Source: Muscardinus avellanarius (lineage: Eukaryota; Chordata; Mammalia; Rodentia; Gliridae). From it: DNA of 64,000 bases. The position numbers and the translations under genes are program-made. The notes beneath the pieces were generated by a model. That model saw nothing but the letters and a program-made list of their open reading frames with translations, was not told where the DNA came from and made no database searches. Below are positions 10,401 through 21,320 of this stretch, in pieces (the first letter of the stretch is position 1; every line of letters begins with the position of its first letter). The stretch covers positions 17,307,131 through 17,371,130 of the forward strand of contig OY726576.1 in assembly GCA_963383645.1 (NCBI GenBank), given 5' to 3'.

Positions 10401-11389
10401 GCTATTCCATTGTGTATGTGGACAGTGTGTCGGCAAGCTGAGCTTGACATCCGATCACCTCTGAGTCCTTGGCCCCCCGCAGCCCTCAGGCCCCTTCATG
10501 AATAGAGGAATTAATGAATGGAGAGACAGAGAGGTGAATGGGCCCAGAGGAAAGTCTTCAAGGAAGTGACCAGAACATGAATCGATTCAGTTATTCCTGG
10601 AAAACCCTTAACATGTGACTTGCCTCCTTCTCCCGTTCCAGTTATCAACCAAAGTCAGTTCTTTAAGCTCCTCCCAAGCTCTCGTGCTAGACACAAAGCC
10701 AGTGAGCTTTTCCCATTGGGCATCCATTCCATCTGCTCTGCCAAATGCTGTCTCCCTCCTGAAATCCCTCTGCTCGCACCCCACATCGTGACACACGTGC
10801 CCACAGAGCTGTGCTCAGCCGTGTCCTTGGATGGGCTGGTCTCGTCTAATCTCACAGGCCTCTCCTTGGGCACCCCGACCTTGACTTTTCTCCCCTCCTT
10901 AAGACTTGGCTTGCAAGTGGCCATCAGCTCTTTCCAACCTGGATATTCTGAAACAGCGTGGACCAAACTTCCTTCTTGGTAACCTGCCGTCCTGAGTTCT
11001 GCAGGTACATTGGGTGGACCCTGTGACTTACGTTACTTGCACTTTAAGCATCGATCTCAGGTGACTCTTGAAGCCAGGCCTCTGTCAAGTCTGATGGGTT
11101 CTCCTATTTCAGCTGCTCTCAAACCCATCCTTTCCTCAATCCCATCACACCCTCCACTGTGCTGAGACCTTCACTCTCAGTCAACTGGTCTACCACAGGC
11201 GCTTCACCCCATCTCTCTGTCTCTCCCTGGGCTCCATGACCACACTTCCTGAACCTCCACTCTGACTTGTCTCTCAACTGCAAGTCCCCTTCCATGCTCA
11301 CACCCAGTATCCATCTCTTAGTTTCACTGCCTTTCATTTACCCCAAGACAGAATCGCTCACTGTGTCTCATCTTGATTTTCTTCCTCTG
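10401..11389. other. Intronic DNA, nothing firmly recognised
   Basis: Pyrimidine-rich intron; parts may be decayed L2. The open frames of 103-120 aa on both strands share no family motif. Confidence 0.45.
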
Positions 11390-11700
11390 TGCCTGTACTC
11401 ATGTGGGTGTTGATCCTTGTAGCTGGAATGCCCTTCTCCGGCCCTGTGACTCTGTTCCTCCGTACCGTCTCCCGATTTTAAAATTCCAAGTCATTTTTGT
11501 TCTTCAAGGCCATATTCAATGTCCCCTTCTACAAGACACCTACTCTAATCTCACCAGGTCGATAATCTTCTTTTTTTCCAATTCCCAGAGTGATCTGTCA
11601 GTTTTATTTTGTTATTCCTGTGGGCAGATGATAATCTCGAGTAGACTCCCACTTAAGACTTATCAGACCAAACTGATTCTTCTGTTATCTTTTCTTTGGT
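11390..11700 (-). repeat. L2 LINE 3' fossil
   Basis: AGCTGGAATGCCCTTCTCCGGCC, 'ttcttcaaggccatattcaatgtccccttctacaagacacct' and 'ttgtgcttgtaatatgg'-like tail follow the known order of the L2 3' end. Confidence 0.65.
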
Positions 11701-13034
11701 GCTTGTAATATGGCAGTAAGGCAGCAGAGAAAAGCACATGAGCATATGAATGCTTCTTAGCAGCCTAAGATTTAAATACACATTCAGAGAATCCTGAAAT
11801 GTGAAGGTTGGTAAGTGATTAATGTCAAATGAATTGTGCAGACTTCGAGAGCCACTGCGTGGCTCTACAGCATGAGTTTGACTCGGCCCATTGGTATCTG
11901 TGCCGTTTGCTGGTGTGCTCTCATGTCAGTACACAGTGCTTCATGAGAAGGCACAAATACGTCAACAATATTTCTTTGCAGATCAGTAACAGTTGCTCCA
12001 TTTTTCGAGTATGTTTTTGTTTCTATAGAATCACATGCCACAGTAAGGCTCTAAAAAAAAAGAATATTTTTTTTCAAGCTCACCAAAAGAATGTAACGTC
12101 AGTGGAGCGGAGACCTCTTTGATCTACGCGGTGTTCTTCATCTCAGTCATGGCTGTGGACAGCTTGCGCGGCGGCACACACTGGTCAACATGCACCGATT
12201 CACCAATCAACTGGCCGCTTTAAAAAACGAGGTCCCCTTGTCCATCTTTCCCTGCCTAACAAGAGCATCTGTTCCCACCCACTGCATCAGCTGCTTGGTC
12301 CAGTTTATGCCTATTTGTCAGAAGCTGTAGTAGCCGGTAAAAATGTGAGCAGACTGCAAAGGGAAACTGGAACGCTGGCGACAGGGGAGGGCTTCAGGAA
12401 GCGGATGTGTTGGAGAGCAGCGCACATCCCACACACTAAGCTGTTGATGAATGGGAATCTCACAGCCAAAGAAGAGACACGCACAGGCATGACGAGACAG
12501 CCCCTACCTCCTTCCAGAGAGAAGGCTTTGATTCGAAACCCTTGCATGTTTGTCCCAAACTCTCTTTAAGCCTGTGGGAAAGTAAAATCTGAGGCCTGGC
12601 CTGGGCTGGTTGTTATCTCCTCCTCTCTCTCATTCTCTGGGGGAGGTGACGCCCAGCAGCGCTCAATGCTTCACGCCTTCCTTGCTCCTGACAACTAACA
12701 GGGCGTCGTTCCTCTTAGAACCTGGACTTCTCAGGGAACATCAGGCGCATGCAGTTTATTTTGCAAGATAAAATCACAGTACAACCACTTTTGACTTAGG
12801 CAGCTTATCTCTGTTTCGGGTATTTACCTGAAGATGTCTTTTCTCAGCCAGCTGCCCACATGTTTATTATGCTTAAGTAATTTTTAGAGTTCTTTATAAT
12901 ATTGTGCCGATTACCCCTCTTTGGAATATATGGCAATAGGTTCTATTTCTGCCTTCTTTGCCAAAGCAGAATCTATCTAGTCCCTGTTTTGTCAGTCATA
13001 AAAGCCAGATCTCATATTAACCCCAGTGTATGTT
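11701..13034. other. Intronic DNA, nothing recognised
   Basis: Contains short A and T runs near 12050-12080. No repeat family, RNA or coding signature seen. Confidence 0.5.
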
Positions 13035-13055
13035 TGTCTGTCTGTCTGAGCACAC

Positions 13056-13135
<80 letters not shown>
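13035..13135 (+). repeat. Compound microsatellite (TCTG)n-(CT)n-(GT)n
   Basis: TCTG repeats pass into CT repeats (13057-13094) and then about 20 GT units (13095-13134). Confidence 0.95.
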
Positions 13136-13157
13136 TTTATATCTATCTCTTTCTCTA

Positions 13158-13612
13158 TCCTTTGTATTGAACTCAGGACCATTGGACCTCCAAACTACAC
13201 CACAAGCTCTTTTATTTCATTTATTTATTTATATATTTACTTATTTATTTATTTTGGTGGTACTGGGGATAGAACCCAGGCGCCTTCTACCTCCGGGCTA
13301 CACTCCCAGACCTATTTTATATTTTATTTGGAAACAGGGTCTCTTAAGCCAGCAAAGCTGGCTTCGAACCTGCGTGATCCTCCTGTCTCCACCTCCCAAG
13401 CGCGGGGATTACAAGCGTGCGCCACCACGCCTGGCTGCCCTTTTATTTTTTAGTTTGATTTTGAGACAGAGTCTCACTACGTTCCTGAAGGTCTGCGTTC
13501 CTGAGAGTCTCACTACGTTGCTGATCTGGCCTTGAACCTTCGATTCTCCTAGCTCAGCCTCCCAAGTGCCTGAATTGCAGGCATGTCCCACTGCACCCGG
13601 CTGGATGATGTT
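13158..13612 (-). repeat. Old SINE split in its linker by a younger SINE
   Basis: An ID-like half (13158-13212, 'gtattgaactcaggacc...ctacaccacaagctc') and a B1-like half (13446-13612) form one old SINE on the - strand. A younger, near-consensus SINE (about 13217-13436), also on the - strand, sits between them with CTTTTATTT at 13209-13217 and 13440-13448. The inner copy is a hairpin variant: AAGCCAGC-TTT-GCTGGCTT in sense orientation. The outer B1 half has an internal duplication of 'gagtctcactacgtt'. Confidence 0.85.
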
Positions 13613-14564
13613 CTCTTGATGCATAAGGACCAGTGCTGAGCACAGAGATACCCACCTCCTTCCCATCACGTGACTGACGCTTCCACCTGCGCACGGCTGC
13701 CTGCGCCATGTGCAGCTGGCTCTTGGGCTTGGCTCATGGGAACTTTTCAGCAGCTCTGATCTCTGGGTGCTTTCCCCGTGCGCTGCCCTTCTCTATTTGC
13801 ATCCAGAGTCTTCACAGTCGTCTCTGTGACACCACCTTTATTTGTCTTGACTCAGGCTGTTGACATCTCTTTAGACACTGAGCCTCACAGTGAGGGCTCT
13901 GCCTCCCGGGTGTGTGCATCCAGGATCTGATAAGTTGTCATAGGATGATGAATAAAGGTGGGGCCGGTCTGCATCTGTCGAGTATGCGATGAGGATGAGC
14001 CTGTCTCAGGATGACAGAGGAGAGTGCTGGTGCAGACGCGGCCAGAGCAGGTGGCGCCACACTGCTCACCCTCTGAGACCAGCTCCGCACGTGGCGGCTG
14101 AGAGAAGGACGCGCTATCGGATTCTCCACTGCGGGAAGTGGAACCGACTGACCACGCTGGCCGCTGTGTTCTGAAATCCATCACAGCGCTGGGTGAGGGC
14201 AGTGGAGCCGCAGGCTACACTGGGTAGTCCTCTGACACCCAGGACTCTGAGACCAAAGTTTGTGAGAGCCAGACTTTCTTAAAACACACACTAAAACTTA
14301 GAATTTAGACTGCCACGTAAGAGGCTACCACCCAAGCCAACCTTTCTGTGAGAGTCCCCTGAACCTGGTAACCCCCGCCAGGGTCTGCAGCCAGGCAGAG
14401 ACTCCAGTTTTGTATTCTTTTGCTGTTTCTGTAGAACTGGGGCAGGGGGAGTAGCTGGAGTGACATCTTGAGAAGACTGTGACTGGGAGTGGCGCTGAGA
14501 ACTTGGGACCTGGAGCCTGACCACTGGGACCGGGTCCCAGTTCTGCCATCGCCGCCTGTACAAC
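13613..14564. other. Intronic DNA, nothing recognised
   Basis: Moderately GC-rich unique sequence without repeat or exon signals. Confidence 0.5.
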
Positions 14565-14725
14565 ACTGAGCAAACTTCTTATACCCTCGTGTGCCCGTTT
14601 CCCCCTCTGTGACGCATTGATAACAGCTTTACCTTGCAGGGTCAGTGCACTGGTTCAATTAGTGAACACATGGGAAGGACTCAGAACGACACTGGATCTA
14701 GTAGGTACTCAGTATAAATGACCTA
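14565..14725 (-). repeat. MIR SINE fossil
   Basis: 'cgtttccccctctgtgacgcattgataa' followed by 'agtaggtactcagtataaatg' is the MIR core and tail in the usual order. Confidence 0.65.
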
Positions 14726-15158
14726 TGACAGTGCTCTTGTCTGGGCAGTACCTTTCTGCTAGAATGTGCTTCCTGAATACCCAGCCTGAGCCCTTCCTCT
14801 CCCCACAGCTGCCCCTGAGTGGTGCCATAGGCTCATGAGCTGCAGAACGTGATCAAGACCCATGCTCATACAATTCTGATCACCGTCCTGGACTGTGGTG
14901 CAATTTCTATTACACAGCAGCCCTGGCTAACCAGACTCACCATCCAAGCTGTAGAATGGAGAGAGTGCGGTCCCTCGGGCTGAGGCCCCTCGGACGCTAC
15001 AGGGACACAGATTAAACCACCACCAAACTGCACAGTTGCTCTGTCCTTGCCGCTGTCCCTGGTAGAGCTCTGACCTGGAGAAAGAACTCTGCTAGGAACA
15101 CTTAAGCACCAAGGCGATCAAGCGATCCACTGGGTCTGCTCTTAACAACCCAAGTGCA

Positions 15159-16093
15159 GGCTGGGCGTGGTGGCACACGCTTGTAATCCCAGTACTCGGG
15201 AGGCTGAGACCAGAGGATTGCGGTTCGAGGACAGCCTCGGCTACTTAGTGAGGCCCTTTGAGACTCAGTGAGACCCTGTTTCAAAATAAAGAAATCAAAT
15301 AACAAGTGCTGGTGAGGATGTGGGGAAAGAGGAACTCTTTTACACTGTTGGTGATAGTGCAAACTACTTTAGCCGCTATAGAAATCAGTGTGGAGATTCC
15401 TTAGAAAACTGGGAATGGATCCACTATAGGATCCGGCTATACCACTCCTGGGTATCTTTCCAAAGGGGTTGAAGTCAGAGAACCACAGTAACATATGCAT
15501 GCCTATGTTCATAGCAGCACAATTTGTAATAGCCAAAATATGGAACCAACCCAGGTCTCCATCAAGAGATGAAGGGATTGCAAAATTATGGGACATATTC
15601 ACAATGGAATTCTACTCAGCTATAAAGAAGAAAAAAAGCATGTCATTTACAAGAAAATGGAAAGACCTGGAGAACATTATGTTAAGTGTGATCAGCCAGG
15701 CACAGAAAGAAAAGGGACATATGTTTTCTCTAATATGCCCAAACTAGGGGTAATTGGGGATAACAGAGGGACTCCAGATAATGGAGGGGAAATCTCAGCA
15801 AAGCTAGAATGGAAGGACAGGAGAGGAAGAAGGCTGAGGTTGATTAATGGAGGAGCTACATCTGAATATGTGTAAAAGTATGAATATAGCATGGTCAACC
15901 TGGACACTCATTGTTGGGGGGAGAGGAAGCAGGAGGGAGGGCACCAAGCTCAGTCTGAATGTCTGCCATTTTCAATATTTTCCACATAAAGTTTAAAAAA
16001 AATAAAGAATGAAAAAAAAATAATAGGGCTGAGGGTGTGGCTCAGAGGTTGAATGCCCCCGGTTTCCATCCCTAGTACCAAAAAAAAAAAAAA
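15159..16093 (+). repeat. SINE split in its linker by an L1 3' end
   Basis: The B1-like half is 15159-15293; the ID-like half is 16022-16080 with a 13-nt A tail. Between them is L1 3' sequence on the + strand (next entry). The linker string AAAATAAAGAA occurs on both sides (15283-15293, 15999-16009), as expected for a target duplication within the linker. Confidence 0.85.
15294..15998 (+). mobile_element. L1 3' end, 5'-truncated, nested in a SINE
   Basis: Matches the conserved mammalian L1 end: 'gtgctggtgaggatgtgg', 'atagcagcacaatttgtaatagcc', 'aatggaattctactcagc', 'aagtgtgatcagccaggcac'. It encodes the last part of ORF2 and the 3'UTR; the stop codons present make it inactive. Confidence 0.88.
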
Positions 16094-16386
16094 CCCAAAT
16101 GCACATTTGCTATTGCCGCTTGACTTATGTGTGGGTGAGTGCATGTGGACATGCGTGTGCGTGTGTGTGTATGGGCACAAGCACAGTGATTAGTAAATCT
16201 CTTCTGTTTGCTTGTCATCCAAGCCATAATCTTTCTTGTTAAGCCATAATCTTTTAAGCTTGAATTTCACAAACTATGAGGTATTTACCTTTATCCTTAA
16301 ACAGACCTCTGTGGGACCAAGTGATTCGATATCTTCCCCAGTCAATTGGGTTGAGGTTTGGTTCTGTTTGGGTTTTTGTCCTTTTT

Positions 16387-16390
<4 letters not shown>

Positions 16391-16440
<50 letters not shown>
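16391..16440. repeat. (TA)25 microsatellite
   Basis: Uninterrupted TA dinucleotides over about 50 bp. Confidence 0.97.
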
Positions 16441-16443
<3 letters not shown>

Positions 16444-17100
16444 GATTTGAGGCAGAGTTCAGAAATGTTAAACGAGGGATTATATGTTGTCGCTGGTGTG
16501 TGTCTAGAAGCAGACACAGAGGCCAGGTTTGGGGGTGCAAGATGATTTCTAGGGATCAATGTCTGGGAAGGGGAAGAAGGTGAAGTCAGGCTGTGGTGGA
16601 GGTCCGCCAAAGCCCCAGCCACCTGGCAAAGAGTTCTGGAAAGCCATGACCACGTTCAGCCTGCAGGGCCAGGACCTTAGCCCAGCACCTCCAGGGGCCA
16701 GTCTCCAGAGAAGGGGTGGGACCCGGCCAGGCAGCTCTCAGCTGCTGAGGCAGCTCCAAGCCAGAGCAGCTGCCACAAGAGGCTGCCTGGTGGCCGCAGC
16801 CCTGCAGCTGGGCTTTCCAGACAGGGTTTGAACATCACCTCTCAGGTCAACCACGTGTGCTTCGGGACATTCAGGCAGAGTCCTTCAGAACTTTGGAGCA
16901 CCCATGGGCCCCTAGAAGGGGATAATGCATTAGGTATGGGGGATAAAGCTGCGTGGCACTTTAGTAAGAGCTGAGACCTTCCGTCTGCAGATCCACAGTC
17001 CATCTGAGACCACTGACCTAGGCTGCACACCGATGCTGGGGCACCGGAAGGCAGCCACTTGGACCAGGAGTGAAAAGTTTTGGTGGTCAGAGTCAAACCT
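16441..17100. other. Intronic DNA, nothing recognised
   Basis: GC-rich unique segment. The 90-aa frame at 16559-16831 begins MSGKGKK but has no known domain, no A tail and no TSD. Confidence 0.5.
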
Positions 17101-17341
17101 AAAAGATGAATTTCAAGCCAGGCGCGGTGCCGCACGCTTGTAATCCCGGCATTCTGAAGGCCGAGACTGGAGGATCGCGGTTCGCGGACAGCCTCAGCTA
17201 CTTAGGCCCTCTGCAACTTAGTGAGACCCGGTTTCAAAATAAAGAATAAAAAATAGGACAGGGGCTGTAGCACGGAGGTCAAATGCCCCTGGGTTTCCTT
17301 CCCAGCCCTGCAAAAAAAAGAAAAAAAAAAGATGAATTTCA
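17101..17341 (+). repeat. Dimeric SINE with 15-bp TSD
   Basis: AAAAGATGAATTTCA at 17101-17115 and 17327-17341 flanks a near-complete SINE (17116-17326) whose tail is A-rich. Its B1 half lacks a short 'ttagtgag' stretch. Confidence 0.93.
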
Positions 17342-18314
17342 GGAAGTGCCCAATTACCCAGGTGGCACCAGAAGGCTTGGGAGCCATCTCGGAGCTTGGG
17401 TCTGTGCCCAGGCCAGGCCCTTCCTCACACTACCTCTTCCCGCCGTCAAGGGAGGACCAGAGCCAGCGCTGGCTCAAGGCAGCGGGGCTGTGAGACCCAC
17501 AGAGCCCGCCTCCATCTCCAGGTCTCCACCCCACGCAGGCACAGGGGACTCAGGGCGTGACGTGTCACAGGGCAGATCCTGGGAAGGCAAATGAGGACGA
17601 AATCTTTGCTCTTGCCAACCAAGACTGGCCGGGGAGGCAGGGCCACTCCCTCTTTGAGGCCTCTCCCGAGGACTGTCCGTGGGGGGGTCTGCTGCCCGCT
17701 CTCCCAGAATTCATGCTTCAGCCGTACACTTTCTGCCTGTCAGAGCAACTATTGTAAAAGGAGGGATTGAGTGGAAAGAGAGGAGCGTCCCGGCAGGCGA
17801 TTCTGCCCCGCACCATCCAGGCGGGCGCGGTTATGTAACTGTGGGTAATGAAGGCCAGGGAGCTCCCAGGACCCCGGGGCTTTGATTTTTGATCTTCAGC
17901 TTCCAAGTCAGATCCCCGGGAACTTTCAGACTCCTTCATCCTATTTCCAATGATCTCATCTCAGGTTTTCGTGTTTGGGTTTTGTTGTTTAACCCATCCT
18001 CGGCCCTTGTTCTGAACTGGCCCTTCCTCCTGGCATTTCCCACGTTTCAGCACCACCCTGACATTTGCAGGGGAGAAGTGCTGGCCTATTTTAAGACATC
18101 AGTGGTGAAAAGAGTCCGGGAAGATGACCACTAAGGGGGACACCCCTGTCCTGGCCACAGAATGAACAGGTAACAGCACAGAACAGAGACGGCTGCTTGC
18201 ATCCAGATAACCCATCAGCACACATCAGACCTCCAGGACAGAGCTCAGACACAGAAACAGCTTTACTTACACTTCCAGAGGCTACAAGTTTGAGTTCAAG
18301 AAATTACCAGGGAG
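17342..18314. other. Intronic DNA, nothing recognised
   Basis: Several small frames but no family signature or splice-bounded exon. Confidence 0.5.
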
Positions 18315-18511
18315 CCCAGCATGGTGATGCATGCCTGTAATTCGAGTACTTGGGAGGATGAAGCAAGAGGATCGCAGGTTCAAGGCCAGCCCTAGCAACT
18401 TCACATGACCCTCAGGAAGTTAGGGAAACCCTGTTTCGAAAGAAAAAGTAAGAGGGCTCAGAATTAGAGTGGCCCTGGGTTCAATCCCCAGTGCCAAAAA
18501 AGAAAAAAGAA
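18315..18511 (+). repeat. Dimeric SINE, old copy
   Basis: B1 half ('cagcatggtgatgcatgcctgtaatt...'), A/G-rich linker, degenerate ID half and A-rich tail. It is more diverged than neighbouring copies. Confidence 0.85.
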
Positions 18512-18809
18512 ATCCCCGGGGCTGGTTGCTTCAGAGCCTCCCGTGGCTCATGGACTGCGGTCCTCTGGCTGTGCCTTCGTGTGTCTTTTCTGTGTGTCTC
18601 TGTGCCCCACCCTCCTTTCTTATAAGAATAGCAATCAGCATGGATTAGGACCCACCAGATGACCTCAGTTGCCCTCTTTCGAGCCCTTCTTTCACATATA
18701 TTTACATTTGGGAGTAGTGGGGGTTAAGACTTTAACGTGAATTTGGGGGACGTGGCTCACCTTTTAAAAGCCACCTACTAACCAGGCAATCTTAAGTCTG
18801 TTAGAAAGA

Positions 18810-19040
18810 AGTCCCTTCTGCCTCTCTCTCCTCATCTGAAGAAATGGGCACAGAAATCGCATCTTCTTGATAGGGCTGCAATAAGGATTAAATGAGTTAT
18901 ATTTTAATTGGAAACAGGGTCTTACCAAGTTGCTGAGAGCCTAACTAAGTAGCTGAGGCTGGCTTCGAACCTGTGTGATCTTCCTGTCTCAGCCTCCCAA
19001 AGATTACAAGAGTGCTCCACCATACCTGGCTTTCTTCTTT

Positions 19041-19087
<47 letters not shown>

Positions 19088-19225
19088 TTGGTGGTACTGG
19101 GAATGGAACCCAGGGGCTTTCTGCCTTCGGGCTATACTCCCAGACATGTTTTTTTTATATTTTATTTTAAATGAGTTAATACTGCTTGAGATAAAAATGA
19201 GTTAGAACAGTGTCTGAAGTGATTG
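18810..19225 (-). repeat. MIR fossil interrupted by a circularly permuted SINE
   Basis: The MIR core (18820-18899, 'ctcatctgaagaaatggg...attaaatgagtta') resumes at 19167 ('ttaaatgagttaatactgc...cagtgtctg'). TTAAATGAGTTA is duplicated at 18888-18899 and 19167-19178. The 267-bp insert (18900-19166), on the - strand, runs linker, B1 half, (TTTA)n, ID half, linker; the normal order is ID half, linker, B1 half. Confidence 0.85.
19045..19090 (+). repeat. (TTTA)n microsatellite
   Basis: About eleven TTTA units between the two SINE halves, derived from a SINE A tail read in complement. Confidence 0.95.
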
Positions 19226-19619
19226 CTTCAGAGGGAAACCAGGCCAATTCTAGAGGCAGAGCCCATTCACACTAGCGATTCATGGGACCAAGGCTCGGCC
19301 AACTTTGTCCTCAGATTCAGGAAGCATCTGTGGACAGGCATTTTCACTGTTCTCACAAACCAACTATAAAACCATAGCAGGTCGAGGGCCATGGCAGACC
19401 AGAACTCCCAGCCACCTCCCAGCAGAGCTGCCACACCCACCCAGCTCCCATTCCCCCTGCTTACCTGCAGTGGCTAAAACAGGGCAGTGAACCCTTTTGC
19501 CCTCCTCCATCAAAACACAGAGTCTCCCTGATTACCACTGGCTCCGTGGCTCTCTTCTAGCAAATAAAAAGATGCCAAAGCAACACTGTCTGGCTCTGAG
19601 GTGGGCTCATGAAAAGTAG
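19226..19619. other. Intronic DNA, nothing recognised
   Basis: No repeat, RNA or exon signal. Confidence 0.5.
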
Positions 19620-19691
19620 CATATCTGTCATCTATCTATCATCTATCTACCTATCTATCATCTATCTACCTATCATATATCCATCTATCTC
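19620..19691 (+). repeat. (ATCT)n microsatellite, interrupted
   Basis: ATCT units with ATC and ACCT interruptions. Confidence 0.93.
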
Positions 19692-20251
19692 TGGGTCCCT
19701 GAGCCTCCCTAAAGCACAGCCAGCTACCCTGAGGCCACCATGTTGGAGACACCTTCCAAAGATAGGCAGCGAGGTTCCTCCAGGAGCCTCAGCTAGTCTC
19801 CTTCCCACCAGATGTTCCCAGGCCAGTGGTGAGGCAGGAGAACAAGCAATCATCATGTGAGTCCTCCCCCAGTCCTCGTGCTTTCCCCGTGGATGCCCAG
19901 CTGTGCCCGTGGATCTGAGCGATCTGCCAGCATGAGGATGGCTGTTTTACACCACCAACATCTGGAGTGGTGTGCTTCAGCCAACACCACTGGAGTCTCA
20001 GTGTGGAGAAAACCCAGCTGCTCCAGGCAGGTTTTAACCTTTGTAAGGTGTATGTCATGTTTGTTACTGAAGTTTGCAAAAAAAAAAAAAAAAACAACTT
20101 TTGTTTGTTGGCCAATGAGCAATGATAGTCTTAAAAGAAGACCAAGTCTGGTTGTGGAAGGCAAGGGTGGGTAAAAGTTATAAATACAAATTAAATTATG
20201 GCCAAGGAAAATCTTACTGAAGAGAAGGGTTGATCAGGATAGAAGAGGCAT
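19692..20251. other. Intronic DNA, nothing recognised
   Basis: Contains an A16 run at about 20078-20094. No family identified. Confidence 0.5.
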
Positions 20252-21130
20252 GTGACTTGCTAGTATTTTATTAAGAAGTTTTGCAGCTATGTCCACCAAG
20301 GATATTGGTCTGTGATATTTTACCCTTGAAGTACCTTTATTTGGTTTTGGTATCAAGGTGATACTGGCTTCATAGAATGAGTTTGGAACTAACCCATCTC
20401 CTCGTTCACAGAATAATTTGAGGAGTGTAGCGCTCTGTCCTTCTGCTAAGGTCTTATAGAACTCAGCTGAGAACATGTTATCCTGGACTTTTATGAGTTG
20501 GAAGGCTCTTAGTTGCTGCTCAACCTTTTTGCTTGTTATTGGTTTCATTAGGGTTTCTATATTCTCTTGTTCAATTTAGGTACATATTCATGCTTATAGC
20601 AACGCAATTCGCAACAGCCAAATTATGAAACCAACCTAGTTGTTCATCAGCAGATGAGTGGCTAGAGAAAATGTGGAAATGTGGTGTATACACATGGAAT
20701 TGACTCAGCCTAACGAACAGAATTAAGTCATTTGCAGGAAAGTCAATGGAACTAGAGGATGTGATACTGAGATCAGCCCGGCTCAGAAAGTAAGGGCCTT
20801 GTGTTTTCTCTCATATCTGGAAGCTATAGAGAGAACATTGGAAGCAAAACAGACTTCAGATAAAAGAGGAGAGACCAGTAGAATAATGGAAGGGCTAGGG
20901 GAGGTAGGCAAGGAAGGAGAAGGGAGGCGTAATGAAGGAGTCCGTTCAAATGATGCTCTGCCCGTGTATGAAGGTGTCATTTCCAATCTCACTAACACGC
21001 ACAGGGAGGGAGGAGGGAGGAATCGGGTGAGATGCAGAGGGAAACCCCAAGTGCTGTGTGCAAGTGTGTTTGTATCCTTATTGAACCTCACTATGCTGCA
21101 TAATTACAAGGCACTAATAAAAAAAAAAGT
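20252..21130. mobile_element. L1 with inverted 5' segment (twin-priming structure)
   Basis: 20252-20580 encodes, on the - strand, part of the L1 ORF2 reverse transcriptase region (SFYEASITLIPKPNK, YHRPISL, LLNKILA). From about 20581 the strand flips: 'tagcaacgcaattcgcaacagcc' to 'gcactaataaaaaaaaaa' is the L1 3' end on the + strand. Opposite halves meeting head to head with the middle missing is the signature of 5' inversion during target-primed insertion. I found no clear TSD. Degraded and inactive. Confidence 0.8.
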
Positions 21131-21249
21131 ATTTGTATAAAAGAGTGAAAAGGAGGATGGGGGCCTACCTACAGGTCTAGAATACTTTATTTTTCAAAAA
21201 TAAAAGTGGGGCCCACAAAAGGGTCTCAAGACCCCTCCCCAACACAGAA

Positions 21250-21250
<1 letters not shown>

Positions 21251-21320
<70 letters not shown>
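21251..21320 (+). repeat. (CT)n microsatellite, ~70 bp
   Basis: CT units with one TTTCTC interruption near the end. Confidence 0.97.

Noticed and set aside
16559..16831. 90-codon frame beginning MSGKGKK, reminiscent of a histone start
   Set aside because: Only the first few residues resemble a histone; the rest is Pro/Gly/Gln-rich without a histone fold. There is no A tail or TSD to suggest a processed copy.
19620..19691. CRISPR-like regular repeats
   Set aside because: These are simple tetranucleotide repeats with no spacers; the DNA is mammalian.
20234..20548. 104-codon - strand frame with reverse transcriptase-like motifs
   Set aside because: Not a gene: a truncated, rearranged L1 ORF2 remnant, annotated as part of the 5'-inverted L1.
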